A stretch of 64,000 nt of DNA, from contig WGNG01000015.1 of NCBI GenBank assembly GCA_016124675.1, positions 80,677 to 144,676 of the forward strand. The letters run 5' to 3'. The first letter of the stretch is position 1; the number at the start of each line of letters is the position of its first letter. A program made the position numbers and the translations under genes. The notes beneath the pieces were generated by a model. It was not told the origin of the DNA. It saw only the letters and a list, made by a program, of their open reading frames with translations, and did no database searches. Below, piece by piece: positions 45,859 to 53,715 of the stretch. Source of the DNA: Alphaproteobacteria bacterium (GTDB lineage: Bacteria > Pseudomonadota > Alphaproteobacteria > Caulobacterales > Maricaulaceae).

Positions 45859-46937
45859 AAGCGCCCGCCATCCGCTTCATCTCCGCCCTTTCGGCCGCGC
45901 CCTGGGGCGCTGCTGAGACGCTCTGGGCGGACACCGCCCTGCGCCTCATCGCGCGCGGCTGCCGCGTCGCCGCCTCCGTGCGCGCCTGGCCGCAACGGCC
46001 CGGGCCGGTGGCGGAACTGGCCTCAAAAGGCGTTGAAATTGAGGAACGTAGCGATGAAGGGCCGGGCCTTCTCGCCACCGCGCCGGGGTTTTGCCTCACC
46101 GTGCTCCAGCAGCCCGACATGTTCGCCGCCACGCCCTGGATGACCCTCTGCCGTCAGGCAGGGCAGGCCTATGTCACGCTCACCCATTATGGCGCTATCC
46201 ACGAATGGCCGCCGGGCGACACTGCGCTCGCCCTGCGCGCCGGCTTCCTCGGCGCGCGCGCCAATTACTTCGTGTCCAACGCCAGCATCGCCCTCGCCGC
46301 CCGCCAGAGCGCCCTGCGTGTCCTGCCCCGCGCGCAGCTTGTCCGCGCTCCTTTCAAGGTCCCCCATGGCGGCGAGCGCCCCTGGCCGGGCCGCGACACG
46401 GCGCTGCGCCTGGCCTGCGTCGGGCGGCTGGACCTGGAAGACAAGGGCCAGGACGCGCTGCTGCACGTGCTCGCCCGCCCGCCCTGGCGCAAGCGCCCTG
46501 TCACCCTGTCCCTCATCGGCGACGGCCCGCATCGCGCCTTGCTGCAGGCGATGATCCGCGAGCTTGCGCTGGAGGATCGTGTCACGCTGACAGGACCGGT
46601 GCGCGACATCCAAGCCGTCTGGGACCGGCATCACGCCCTGGCGCTGGCCTCGCGCGCCGAGGGCCTGCCGGCGGTGATCGTCGAGGCGATGCTGTGCGGG
46701 CGCCCGTGCGTCGTCAGCGATGTGGCGGGAAACCGCGAACTGCTGGACGACGGCGTCACCGGCTTCATTGCCCGCACGCCCGGGGATGACGACATGGCCG
46801 GCGCGCTGGAGCGATTATGGGCTGCGCGCGCCCGCTTGCCCGCCATGGGCGCGGCGGCGGCGGCGGCGGCCCGGGCGGCAGTTCCGCCCGACCCGGCTTC
46901 CGTTTTCGCCGATATGCTGTTAGCAGCCTGTCCCTGA
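45855..46937 (+). CDS. GT-B glycosyltransferase (family 4-like)
   Basis: 360 residues. LRLACVGRLDLEDKGQDALLHVLA, VTLSLIGDGPHRALLQAMI, RVTLTGPVRDIQAVWDRHHALALASRAEGLPAVIVEAMLCGRPCVVSDVAGNRELLDDGVTGFIA is the GT4 donor-binding domain with the E-x7-E motif region. Starts with GTG overlapping the aminotransferase stop (GTGA). Last of the six tightly overlapped genes; rsmI follows 31 bases later on the same strand. Confidence 0.9.
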   Translation: MKAPAIRFISALSAAPWGAAETLWADTALRLIARGCRVAASVRAWPQRPGPVAELASKGVEIEERSDEGPGLLATAPGFCLTVLQQPDMFAATPWMTLCRQAGQAYVTLTHYGAIHEWPPGDTALALRAGFLGARANYFVSNASIALAARQSALRVLPRAQLVRAPFKVPHGGERPWPGRDTALRLACVGRLDLEDKGQDALLHVLARPPWRKRPVTLSLIGDGPHRALLQAMIRELALEDRVTLTGPVRDIQAVWDRHHALALASRAEGLPAVIVEAMLCGRPCVVSDVAGNRELLDDGVTGFIARTPGDDDMAGALERLWAARARLPAMGAAAAAAARAAVPPDPASVFADMLLAACP

Positions 46938-46968
46938 CAGGCGCGCCGGCCCGGGAGCAGGCTTATCC

Positions 46969-47748
46969 ATGACTGATGGCGGGGAACCCGGCACGCTCTA
47001 TCTGGTGGCCACGCCCATCGGCAATCTGGAAGACATGACCTACCGAGCCGTGCGCATCCTCAAGGAGGCGGACGTGGTCGCCGCCGAGGACACGCGCCAT
47101 ACCCGAAAGCTCCTGGACCATTACGCCATTTCGCCGCGGCGCCTGATCGCCTGTCATGACCATAACGAGCGCTACAGCGCAGGCGGCATCGCCGACCTGA
47201 TCGCGCGCGGCCAGACCGTCGCGATGTGTAGCGACGCCGGCATGCCGGGCATCAATGATCCGGGCTACCGCGTTGTGGCGGCGGTCTATGAGCGCGGGCT
47301 CCCCGTGCGGGTTCTCCCCGGCGCGTCCTCGGTGCTCAGTGCGCTGGTGCTGTCCAACCTGCCGCCGCACGAGTTCGTGTTCCTGGGCTTTCCTCCGCGC
47401 AAGAGCGGCCAGCGTCGCAACTGGCTGCAGCGCGCCCGGCGCCATCAGGCCACGCTGGTGATGATGGAGGCGCCCCACCGCCTTCCGGGCCTTCTTGAAG
47501 ATGCGCTGGCGGTGTTTGGCGATATCGAGGGTGCGGTGTGTCTGGAGATCACCAAAATGTTCGAGGAGACGGCGCGCGGACCTGTCAGCGCGTTGCTCGC
47601 GCGCTTCCCCGAGGCGCCGCGCGGCGAGGTGATGGTGGTGTTTGACGGCGCCAGCGTCGCGCCACCGGACCCGGAAGCGGGCTCAAAAAAGCGTCAGCGC
47701 GACAGGCGGAAGCCCAGCTCGCCTGGCAGCGTCAGCGCCGACACCTGA
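46969..47748 (+). CDS. rsmI: 16S rRNA (cytidine-1402-2'-O)-methyltransferase RsmI
   Basis: 259 residues. GTLYLVATPIGNLEDMTYRAVRILKEADVVAAEDTRHTRKLLDHY and CSDAGMPGINDPGYRVV are the SAM-dependent tetrapyrrole-methylase-fold signatures of RsmI, which 2'-O-methylates C1402 in the ribosomal P-site. The C-terminal accessory domain is absent or reduced: after GEVMVVFDGA only about 33 polar residues remain (KKRQRDRRKPSS). The last 55 bases overlap the convergent FmrO-like gene. In many alphaproteobacteria rsmI stands near yraN; here it follows glycosyltransferases. Confidence 0.92.
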   Translation: MTDGGEPGTLYLVATPIGNLEDMTYRAVRILKEADVVAAEDTRHTRKLLDHYAISPRRLIACHDHNERYSAGGIADLIARGQTVAMCSDAGMPGINDPGYRVVAAVYERGLPVRVLPGASSVLSALVLSNLPPHEFVFLGFPPRKSGQRRNWLQRARRHQATLVMMEAPHRLPGLLEDALAVFGDIEGAVCLEITKMFEETARGPVSALLARFPEAPRGEVMVVFDGASVAPPDPEAGSKKRQRDRRKPSSPGSVSADT

Positions 47749-48497
47749 CGCCCGCTGGCCCGCGCCACGCCTTCAAAACTGCGCCGGTAGTTCGCCTCCA
47801 TCCCCTTCTGGCGTCCGCCCAGGCTCAGGAGCGGATAGGTCACGATGACATGGCGCGCCGCCAGCCCGGCGACCAGGCGCGCGCCGGCGCCCGGCTCGAT
47901 CTGGTCCAGGCAGGGCAGGGTTTTCAGCGCCAGCACCACATCCGCGCCCACCTCGTCCGGCGCACCGGCAGCAAGATCGTGAGCGAAGGTCTCGACCCCA
48001 TAGCCTGACAGCACAGAGGCCCGCGCCACGAAATCGAGCATGTCGAGATAGATGTCGCACGCCCGGTAGCGCGCCGGCTGCACCGGCATCCACGGCCGGC
48101 CCAGCGGGTTGAGCCCGCAGGCAAGATCGAGGATGCAGGACGGCGCCTCGATCCCCGCAAAAAGCCCTGCGTAATAGGCCTCCAGCGATCCCGCGCGCTC
48201 GGCCATGGAGCGGTGGATGGTGAACTGGCGCGCCAGTTCGGCGGGGCGCGCGTCCGGATCCGCCGCCTCCAGCGCCGTCAGCCAGCGGGCATAGGCCGGC
48301 TTGCCGGCGAAATACGCCCCGCCGGACTGGTGCAGCTGGCGCTTGACCCGCTTGACCGCTTCGCGCGGCGCGATCCCGGCGGACAGTTCGCGCGCGGCGA
48401 GCCGCTCGATCAGCGCGGGCAGGATATCGCGGGACTTGGCCGCCGCGCGCACCTGCGCCACGATCTCGTTGAGCGCCGCCCGGTCCAGCGCGCTCAT
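47694..48497 (-). CDS. 16S rRNA m7G1405 methyltransferase, FmrO/Sgm/Rmt family (aminoglycoside resistance type)
   Basis: 267 residues aligned by eye along the whole FmrO/Rmt family: N-terminal LPALIERLAARELSAGIAPREAVKRVKRQLHQSGGAYF (26-63), SAM motif ILDLACGLNPLG (122-133), CDIYLD (147-152), LKTLPCLDQIEPGAG (191-205) and YPLLSLGGRQKGMEANY (221-237), nearly the same as RmtB/Sgm. Family enzymes methylate N7 of G1405 in the A-site and block 4,6-linked deoxystreptamine drugs and fortimicins; producers use them for self-protection. It overlaps the TGT-like gene (ATGA) and lies about 750 bases from a candidate aminocyclitol operon. Confidence 0.9.
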   Translation of the reverse strand: MSALDRAALNEIVAQVRAAAKSRDILPALIERLAARELSAGIAPREAVKRVKRQLHQSGGAYFAGKPAYARWLTALEAADPDARPAELARQFTIHRSMAERAGSLEAYYAGLFAGIEAPSCILDLACGLNPLGRPWMPVQPARYRACDIYLDMLDFVARASVLSGYGVETFAHDLAAGAPDEVGADVVLALKTLPCLDQIEPGAGARLVAGLAARHVIVTYPLLSLGGRQKGMEANYRRSFEGVARASGRQVSALTLPGELGFRLSR

Positions 48498-49579
48498 CGC
48501 GCGCGCTCCGCCGCGACGAGATCGGTGACCTGGCGCATGAACCAGAGATTATGGATGGTCGCCAGGCGCCAGTAGAGCGGCTCGTCGCGCTTGAACAGGT
48601 GATGCAGATAACCCCGGCTGTAGGTGCGGCAGGTCAGGCAGCTGCATTGCTGCGAGATCGGCGCGTCATTGCGCGCATGCACCTCGTCGCCGAGATAGAG
48701 CGTCTTGAACCAGCCTTCGCCGTCAATGGCCGGGACGTCGCCGCTGAAACAGTACAGCCGCCCGCGCCGCGCATCGCGCGTCGGCAGGGCGCTGTCGCAC
48801 AGCGTATACCCCATGCGACCGCACGCCGCGACCGAGACGGGGTGGCCCACGCCCAGCGCATGCAGCGGAAACTGCGCCGGGATCAGATCGCGCACCAGCG
48901 CCAGCGTGTCGGTGAGCAGCTTGCCGTCGCTGTCCAGCGGCCAGCCGCCAAAGCCGTAACCGTCAAAGCCGATGTCCAAGAGCGCCTGCGCACACTGGCG
49001 GCGCAGCTCCAGCGATTGCCCGCCCTGCACCACGCCCCACAGGCGGGGCCGGTCGGGATCGCGCGCGCGCTTGCCCAGCTGCGCGGCGAAGGCGTCCTTG
49101 CAGGCGCGCGCCCAGGCGATGGTGCGCTCCACGGACAGGATCTGCTCGGCTTCGGGATCTTCGGGCCGGGTGCAGTCATCCAGGCAGAACAGAATGTCCC
49201 CCCCGAGGCGCAGCTGGGTGGTGATGGCCTTCTCCGGGGTGAGCTGGACTTTTGCGCCGTCCTCGAAGGCGAAGTCGAGCCCGCGCGCGGTGATCCGTCC
49301 CCGCCCCGCATTCTCCCGGATCAGGGACAGGGCCTGGAAGCCGCCGGAGTCCGTCATCAGCACGCCCGACCAGCCCATCATTCTTTTCAGCCCGCCCAGC
49401 GCCTTGATCCGCGTCACGCCGGGTGAGCGCATCAGGTGGAAGGCGTTGGCCATCAGCACGCGCACGCCGGCGGCGGGCAGCTCGTCCGCGCCCAGCCCCT
49501 TGATCGCGCCATAGGTGGCGTCGGGCACGAAAAGCGGGCTGTCCACGACCCCCAGGGGCAGGGCGGGGCGCAGCTCCAT
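48494..49579 (-). CDS. Divergent tRNA-guanine transglycosylase (TGT)-like protein
   Basis: 361 residues. TGT marks are kept: TDSGGFQALSL (substrate Asp), FCLDDCTRPED, LCDSALPTRDARRG (nucleophile Asp) and a zinc site CSCLTCRTYSRGYLHHL. But GGLAVGE, which binds the base, is replaced by GYGFGGWPLDSDG and the N-terminus is shorter than in housekeeping Tgt. It therefore looks like a paralogue that may use another base or another RNA. Start overlaps the m5C methyltransferase stop (TGATG) and its stop overlaps the FmrO-like start, so the three are one translational unit. Confidence 0.8.
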   Translation of the reverse strand: MELRPALPLGVVDSPLFVPDATYGAIKGLGADELPAAGVRVLMANAFHLMRSPGVTRIKALGGLKRMMGWSGVLMTDSGGFQALSLIRENAGRGRITARGLDFAFEDGAKVQLTPEKAITTQLRLGGDILFCLDDCTRPEDPEAEQILSVERTIAWARACKDAFAAQLGKRARDPDRPRLWGVVQGGQSLELRRQCAQALLDIGFDGYGFGGWPLDSDGKLLTDTLALVRDLIPAQFPLHALGVGHPVSVAACGRMGYTLCDSALPTRDARRGRLYCFSGDVPAIDGEGWFKTLYLGDEVHARNDAPISQQCSCLTCRTYSRGYLHHLFKRDEPLYWRLATIHNLWFMRQVTDLVAAERAR

Positions 49580-50577
49580 CAGACATCCTTCCGCAGGCGG
49601 GCGACGAAAAACGCCTCCAGAAACCGGCTCGGCGAGACGCGGCAGGCCATGGTCAGGCTCGGATCAAAGCTCTCGCCTTCCCAGCGGGTGCGGGCGGGGA
49701 TCAGGCCGGGCGCGGCGATCTCGATGGGCTCAAGGCTCATGTCCGGCGCATGGGTCAGAAGGTGATTGACCGAGCCCTCGTTTTCCTCCGGCGCCAGCGT
49801 GCAGGTGGAATAGACGAGAACCCCGCCGGGCTTCAGCAGCTTGCTCGCAGCCATCAGCATCTTGCGCTGCAGGCGGCTGTACTCCACCACCCGCTCCATC
49901 GACCAGTAGCGCAAGGTCGCCGCCCGGCGCAGATCGATCATGCCTTCGCCGGTGCACTGGGCGTCGATGAGGATGCGGTCGAACGGCCCCTCCAGGAACC
50001 GGTCGATGAACTGGCCCGGATGGGCGCTCACAGACGCGGTACGCACATGCAGGAGGTTCAGGACTTCGACGAGCTTGGGCAGGCGCGCGGGCAGGGCGTC
50101 ATTGGCCCAAATCTCGGCCTGATTGCCGGTGAGGGCGGCGATATGGGAGGTCTTGCCGCCGGGCGCGGCGCACAGATCGAGAATCCGCTCGCCCGGTTGC
50201 GGGTCGAGCGCCAGGACGGGCACGAAGCTCGACGCGTTCTGGATGAAGGCCTGACCGCTGGAGAAGAGCTTATCGGGCAAAGCCTTGCCCGCCTCCAGAT
50301 CGAGATGCCAGGCGTCCTCGCACCAGTCCAGCGGGATCAGGGCGTCGCCCCAGGGCGCAAGCTGCGCCGCGAAGTCGGACCGCGATGCGCCTGACAGCGG
50401 GTTGAAGCGCAGGCTCTGGCGCCGGCCCTGGCTCATCAGCGCTTCGGCGACGCCCTCGGGCACGTCGAACACCCGCGCGGCGCGGGTGAGGAATTGCTGA
50501 CGCCGGGCGCCCGGGCCGCCGCCCTGGCCGCCCGGCTTGCCTGCCCCTGCGCCCTTGCGTTTTGCGCCGCGCGCCAT
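49579..50577 (-). CDS. RsmB/NOP2/sun-family RNA m5C methyltransferase
   Basis: About 332 residues. The SAM motif ILDLCAAPGGKTSHIAALTGN and the two catalytic cysteine motifs are visible: motif IV DAQCTGEGM (usually PCSG) and motif VI YSTCTLAPEENE. An N-terminal basic Gly/Lys tract and a PUA-like segment precede it. Target could be 16S C1407 (RsmF-like), C967 or tRNA; this cannot be read. ATG 50577 has AAAGGCGAGG upstream; ATG 50592 is possible. First gene of the three-gene RNA-modification operon. Confidence 0.88.
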   Translation of the reverse strand: MARGAKRKGAGAGKPGGQGGGPGARRQQFLTRAARVFDVPEGVAEALMSQGRRQSLRFNPLSGASRSDFAAQLAPWGDALIPLDWCEDAWHLDLEAGKALPDKLFSSGQAFIQNASSFVPVLALDPQPGERILDLCAAPGGKTSHIAALTGNQAEIWANDALPARLPKLVEVLNLLHVRTASVSAHPGQFIDRFLEGPFDRILIDAQCTGEGMIDLRRAATLRYWSMERVVEYSRLQRKMLMAASKLLKPGGVLVYSTCTLAPEENEGSVNHLLTHAPDMSLEPIEIAAPGLIPARTRWEGESFDPSLTMACRVSPSRFLEAFFVARLRKDV

Positions 50578-50693
50578 CGCCTCGCCTTTCATTGATCCGT
50601 CAGGAGCGTCGACTACGCCGTCACCTCTCGCCGTCCGGGGCTGACTTGTCCAGCCTGCCGCCACAGGGGGCCGCAGCCGGGGCGACAACCGGC

Positions 50694-50754
50694 GATGCAG
50701 ACATTATAAATCATCGATCTGTAATTGCACCCGGTCCTGCCTGATGTCTGCATC
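50694..50754 (+). promoter_or_regulatory. Inverted repeat spanning the start codon of the GmhB-like gene
   Basis: GATGCAGACAT (50694-50704) and its exact complement ATGTCTGCATC (50744-50754) are separated by 39 AT-richer bases; the similarity extends into CCGG on both sides with one bulged base. The right arm is the first codons of the gene, so an mRNA hairpin would hide the start codon, or a repressor may bind both arms. Confidence 0.45.
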
Positions 50755-51295
50755 TCCCGGCGGCCCGCCTCTGGCCCTGTTCGACCGCGATGGCGTGCTC
50801 ATCGTGGACAAGCCTTACCAGAGCGACCCGGACGGCATCGTCTGGATGCCTGGCGCCGCGGCGGCGCTGAGGCTGGCGCGGGCGGCCGGTTTTCGCATCG
50901 TGGTGGTCACCAACCAGTCCGCCGTGGCGCGGGGCCTGTGCTCGGAGGCAGACGTCCAGGCGTTCCACCGCGCCATGGCCCTTACGCTGGAGGCATCAGG
51001 CGCGCACGTCGATGCCTGGCATTACTGCCCCTATCACGCGGACGCGGTGATCGCGCGCTACCGGATCGCAGACCATCCTGACCGCAAGCCCAATCCGGGC
51101 ATGATCCTGCGGGCGCTGGCGCAGTTCGGCGCGCGGGCGGGCGCCAGCTTCCTCATCGGCGACCGGCAGAGCGATCTCGACGCCGCCGCGCGCGCCGGCG
51201 TGCCGGGTTTTCTGTATGCCGGGGATCAGGCGCTGGACGCTCTGGTGGGCGCGATCCTGGCCGGGCGGGGCTCAGCCGAGCTCGCCAAACCCTGA
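50744..51295 (+). CDS. gmhB: HAD phosphatase, heptose-1,7-bisphosphate 7-phosphatase (GmhB)-like
   Basis: 183 residues. HAD motif I FDRDGVLIVDK, motif II VTNQSAVARG, CPYHADAVIARYRIADHPDRKPNPGMILRA (GmhB loop and motif III Lys) and IGDRQSDLDAAARAG (motif IV). The CPYH half of the zinc loop is kept, while the second cysteine pair of E. coli GmhB is replaced by HPD. It removes the C7 phosphate from heptose-1,7-bisphosphate, or might act on another sugar or inositol phosphate. Starts divergently from the m5C methyltransferase operon. Confidence 0.85.
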   Translation: MSASPGGPPLALFDRDGVLIVDKPYQSDPDGIVWMPGAAAALRLARAAGFRIVVVTNQSAVARGLCSEADVQAFHRAMALTLEASGAHVDAWHYCPYHADAVIARYRIADHPDRKPNPGMILRALAQFGARAGASFLIGDRQSDLDAAARAGVPGFLYAGDQALDALVGAILAGRGSAELAKP

Positions 51296-51550
51296 CTCGA
51301 CAAGACCTGCCAGGGCGCTCACCGCCGCTTCGGCTTCGGCGCCTTCGGCGCGGATGGTGATCTGCGAGCCGGGGCCGGCGGCGAGCATCAGGAGCTCCAT
51401 GATGGAATCAGCCGCGACTTCCTCGCCCTCGCCGACGCGCATAACGGTTATCTGCGCATCAAACGGCGCGGCCTGCGCGACGAATTTCGCCGAGGCGCGC
51501 GCATGCAATCCGCGCGGATTGCAGATCGTCACCGTGCGCTCGCGCGTCAT
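51272..51550 (-). CDS. ptsH: Phosphocarrier protein HPr
   Basis: 92 residues. TICNPRGLHARASAKFVAQA contains the phosphorylated histidine (RGLHARAS). The usual serine-46 region reads EVAADSIMELLMLAAGPGSQI, with Ser kept, so an HPr kinase could act, but hprK is not in this locus. Works with EIIA-Man coded just upstream (4-base overlap) in a regulatory phosphorelay without a sugar permease. Its 3' end overlaps the convergent GmhB-like gene by 24 bases. Confidence 0.94.
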   Translation of the reverse strand: MTRERTVTICNPRGLHARASAKFVAQAAPFDAQITVMRVGEGEEVAADSIMELLMLAAGPGSQITIRAEGAEAEAAVSALAGLVESGFGELG

Positions 51551-51951
51551 GCCGGCCCGTCCAGCAGATGGGACGCCACCGCGATATAGCGCTTGCCCGC
51601 TGCGCTGACGCTGTCAGCCAGGGCGCTCAGCGGCAGGCGGCTGCGGGCCTCAGCCAGCTTGATCATCATGGGCAGGTTGGCCCCCGCGATCACCTCGACG
51701 CGGCCGCGCTCCAGAAGCGATATCGACAGATTGGACGGGGTTCCGCCAAACATGTCGGTGATCACGATGACGCCCTGCCCGCTATCGGCCGCATTGATGG
51801 CGTCGCGGATGTCGGTGCGGCGCAACTCCATGTCGTCATCAGGCCCGATCGACACGGCGCTGCACGCTTTCAGCGGCCCGACCACGTGCTCCGCAGCGAG
51901 GATCAGTTCGTCAGCCAGACGGCCGTGTGAGACGACGACGATGCCGATCAT
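51547..51951 (-). CDS. PTS EIIA, mannose/fructose type
   Basis: 134 residues. IGIVVVSHGRLADELILAAEHVVG has the phospho-accepting histidine near residue 9; VIVITDMFGGTPSNLS is the family signature. In alphaproteobacteria this EIIA and HPr form an incomplete PTS that signals carbon or nitrogen state to ChvG/ChvI or HprK. It lies 120 bases after chvG, where hprK is usually found. Confidence 0.94.
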   Translation of the reverse strand: MIGIVVVSHGRLADELILAAEHVVGPLKACSAVSIGPDDDMELRRTDIRDAINAADSGQGVIVITDMFGGTPSNLSISLLERGRVEVIAGANLPMMIKLAEARSRLPLSALADSVSAAGKRYIAVASHLLDGPA

Positions 51952-52071
51952 GGCGGCGTGCAGAATTCCTGGTTCGTGTGCGGACGTGATCGCGCCTATG
52001 TAAGCCCGGTTTCGCAGCCGCGAAAAGACCTTCCGGGCAGAAGGGCCACAGGGTGTGGCCCGGGCGCCGCG

Positions 52072-53715
52072 TCAGCGCGCGCCGGGCAGATCGACCGTGA
52101 AAATCGCACCGCCTTCGGGCCGGTTGCCGGCGCGGATCACGCCGCCATGGGCGTTGACGATCTGGCGCGCGATGGCCAGGCCAAGCCCGGAATGGGCGCC
52201 GAAGGCCGCCCCGTCTGGCCGGCGGGTGTGGAACCGGTCGAAAATCGCTTCAAGGCTTTCAGGCGGAATGCCGGGGCCCTCATCCTCGACCGTGACCCGG
52301 ATGCGCCCGTGCGCCGCGCCGGTGCGCCGGGCCGTCAGCGTCACCACGCCGCCCGGCGGAGAGAAGGTGAGCGCATTGTCCACCAGATTGATGAACACCC
52401 GGCTCAGCGGCCCCTCGTGCCCGCGCAGGGTCAGCGGCCCTTGCCCGGCCTCCACGACAACGCGGGCCGGCGCGCCCTCGGCCTCGGGCCGGTGCAGGCT
52501 CGCGATATCGCCGAGCAGGCGGGCGATATCCACCAGCGCCAGATCCTCGCGCGCCAGCTCGGCGTCCAGCCGCGAGGCGTTGGAGATATCGGTGATCAGC
52601 CGGTCCAGCCGGCGCACGTCGTGCTGGATCACAGCGATCAGGCGCGCGCGCTGCGCATCGTCCCGCGCCAGCGGCAGCGTCTCGGCGGCCGAGCGGATGG
52701 AGGTGAGCGGGTTCTTGATCTCGTGCGCGACGTCAGCGGCGAAGCTCTCGATGGCGTCCAGCCGGTCATAGAGGGCATTGGTCATCTGGGTGAAGGCCGT
52801 CGACAGCGCCCCGATCTCGTCGCGCCGCTCGCCGAAATCAGGCAGAGGCACCCGCGATCCGCCCGCCAGGCGCACCCGGCGCGCCGCTTCCGCCAGCCGC
52901 CCGAGCGGTCCGGCGATGGACATGGTCAGGATCACGGTGCCGATACTGATGATCCCGGCGGCGAACAGCACGAAATAGATCAGAAACACCCGCTCCTCGG
53001 CGACCAGCGCGTCGAGATCATAGGATTCATAGGTCACCGTGCCTACCACCGCCTGGATGAGCTGGATCGGCAGCGTCACCGAGACCACGCGGGCGCCGTT
53101 GCTGGCGCGGCGCACGCCGCGCTGGGGCTCGCCGGTATCAAAGGCGCGCGCCACTTCCTGGCTGAGGGTCAGATCGAGATAGGCGCGCGATTCCGGCGTG
53201 GTCCACAGCATGGCCACCGGCTCGAACATCGCCGACAGCCAGCGGCTGGCGGCCCGGGGCGCCGGTAATGCGGCCTCGCCCGGCGGGGGGAGCGGCGTCA
53301 CCTCCACCTGTCCCGCAATCAGATCGCTGTCGGCGATCCGCGTGGGTCCCGGCGCATGCAGGATGGCGCGCGATTCCTCAGGCACATAAAGCGAGGACAG
53401 GCGGCGCAGCACCTCGCGCGCGGACTCGTTATCCATGCGCGGCCCCGGCGGATCGCCATAAACAGCGGTCTCGGTGATGACGCTGGCGATGATCTCGGCC
53501 TGGGCGTTCAGCGAATCAAGCTTGGCGGCGACCACGCCGCGCCGCGCCTCGGTGATGGCGATGAGGCCAAGCAGGAGCACCAACAGCACGGCGACATTGA
53601 TCAGCGTGATCAACATCCACAGCTTGGGCATGCGCAGGCGCGGAGCGCGCTGCATCAGCCAGCGCGCCGAGGCGCGCCAGCGCCTACGCTTCCTTGTATC
53701 GGTAGCCGACGCCAT
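52072..53715 (-). CDS. chvG: Sensor histidine kinase ChvG (ExoS-like)
   Basis: About 547 residues: an N-terminal membrane helix ([23 protein letters not shown]), a periplasmic domain of about 170 residues, a second helix, HAMP ([20 protein letters not shown]), dimerisation and phosphorylation site [21 protein letters not shown], and ATPase boxes [35 protein letters not shown]. It senses envelope stress or acidity and drives ChvI. Start ATG 53715 overlaps the chvI end by 32 bases; a later ATG at 53655 is possible. Confidence 0.92.
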   Translation of the reverse strand: MASATDTRKRRRWRASARWLMQRAPRLRMPKLWMLITLINVAVLLVLLLGLIAITEARRGVVAAKLDSLNAQAEIIASVITETAVYGDPPGPRMDNESAREVLRRLSSLYVPEESRAILHAPGPTRIADSDLIAGQVEVTPLPPPGEAALPAPRAASRWLSAMFEPVAMLWTTPESRAYLDLTLSQEVARAFDTGEPQRGVRRASNGARVVSVTLPIQLIQAVVGTVTYESYDLDALVAEERVFLIYFVLFAAGIISIGTVILTMSIAGPLGRLAEAARRVRLAGGSRVPLPDFGERRDEIGALSTAFTQMTNALYDRLDAIESFAADVAHEIKNPLTSIRSAAETLPLARDDAQRARLIAVIQHDVRRLDRLITDISNASRLDAELAREDLALVDIARLLGDIASLHRPEAEGAPARVVVEAGQGPLTLRGHEGPLSRVFINLVDNALTFSPPGGVVTLTARRTGAAHGRIRVTVEDEGPGIPPESLEAIFDRFHTRRPDGAAFGAHSGLGLAIARQIVNAHGGVIRAGNRPEGGAIFTVDLPGAR

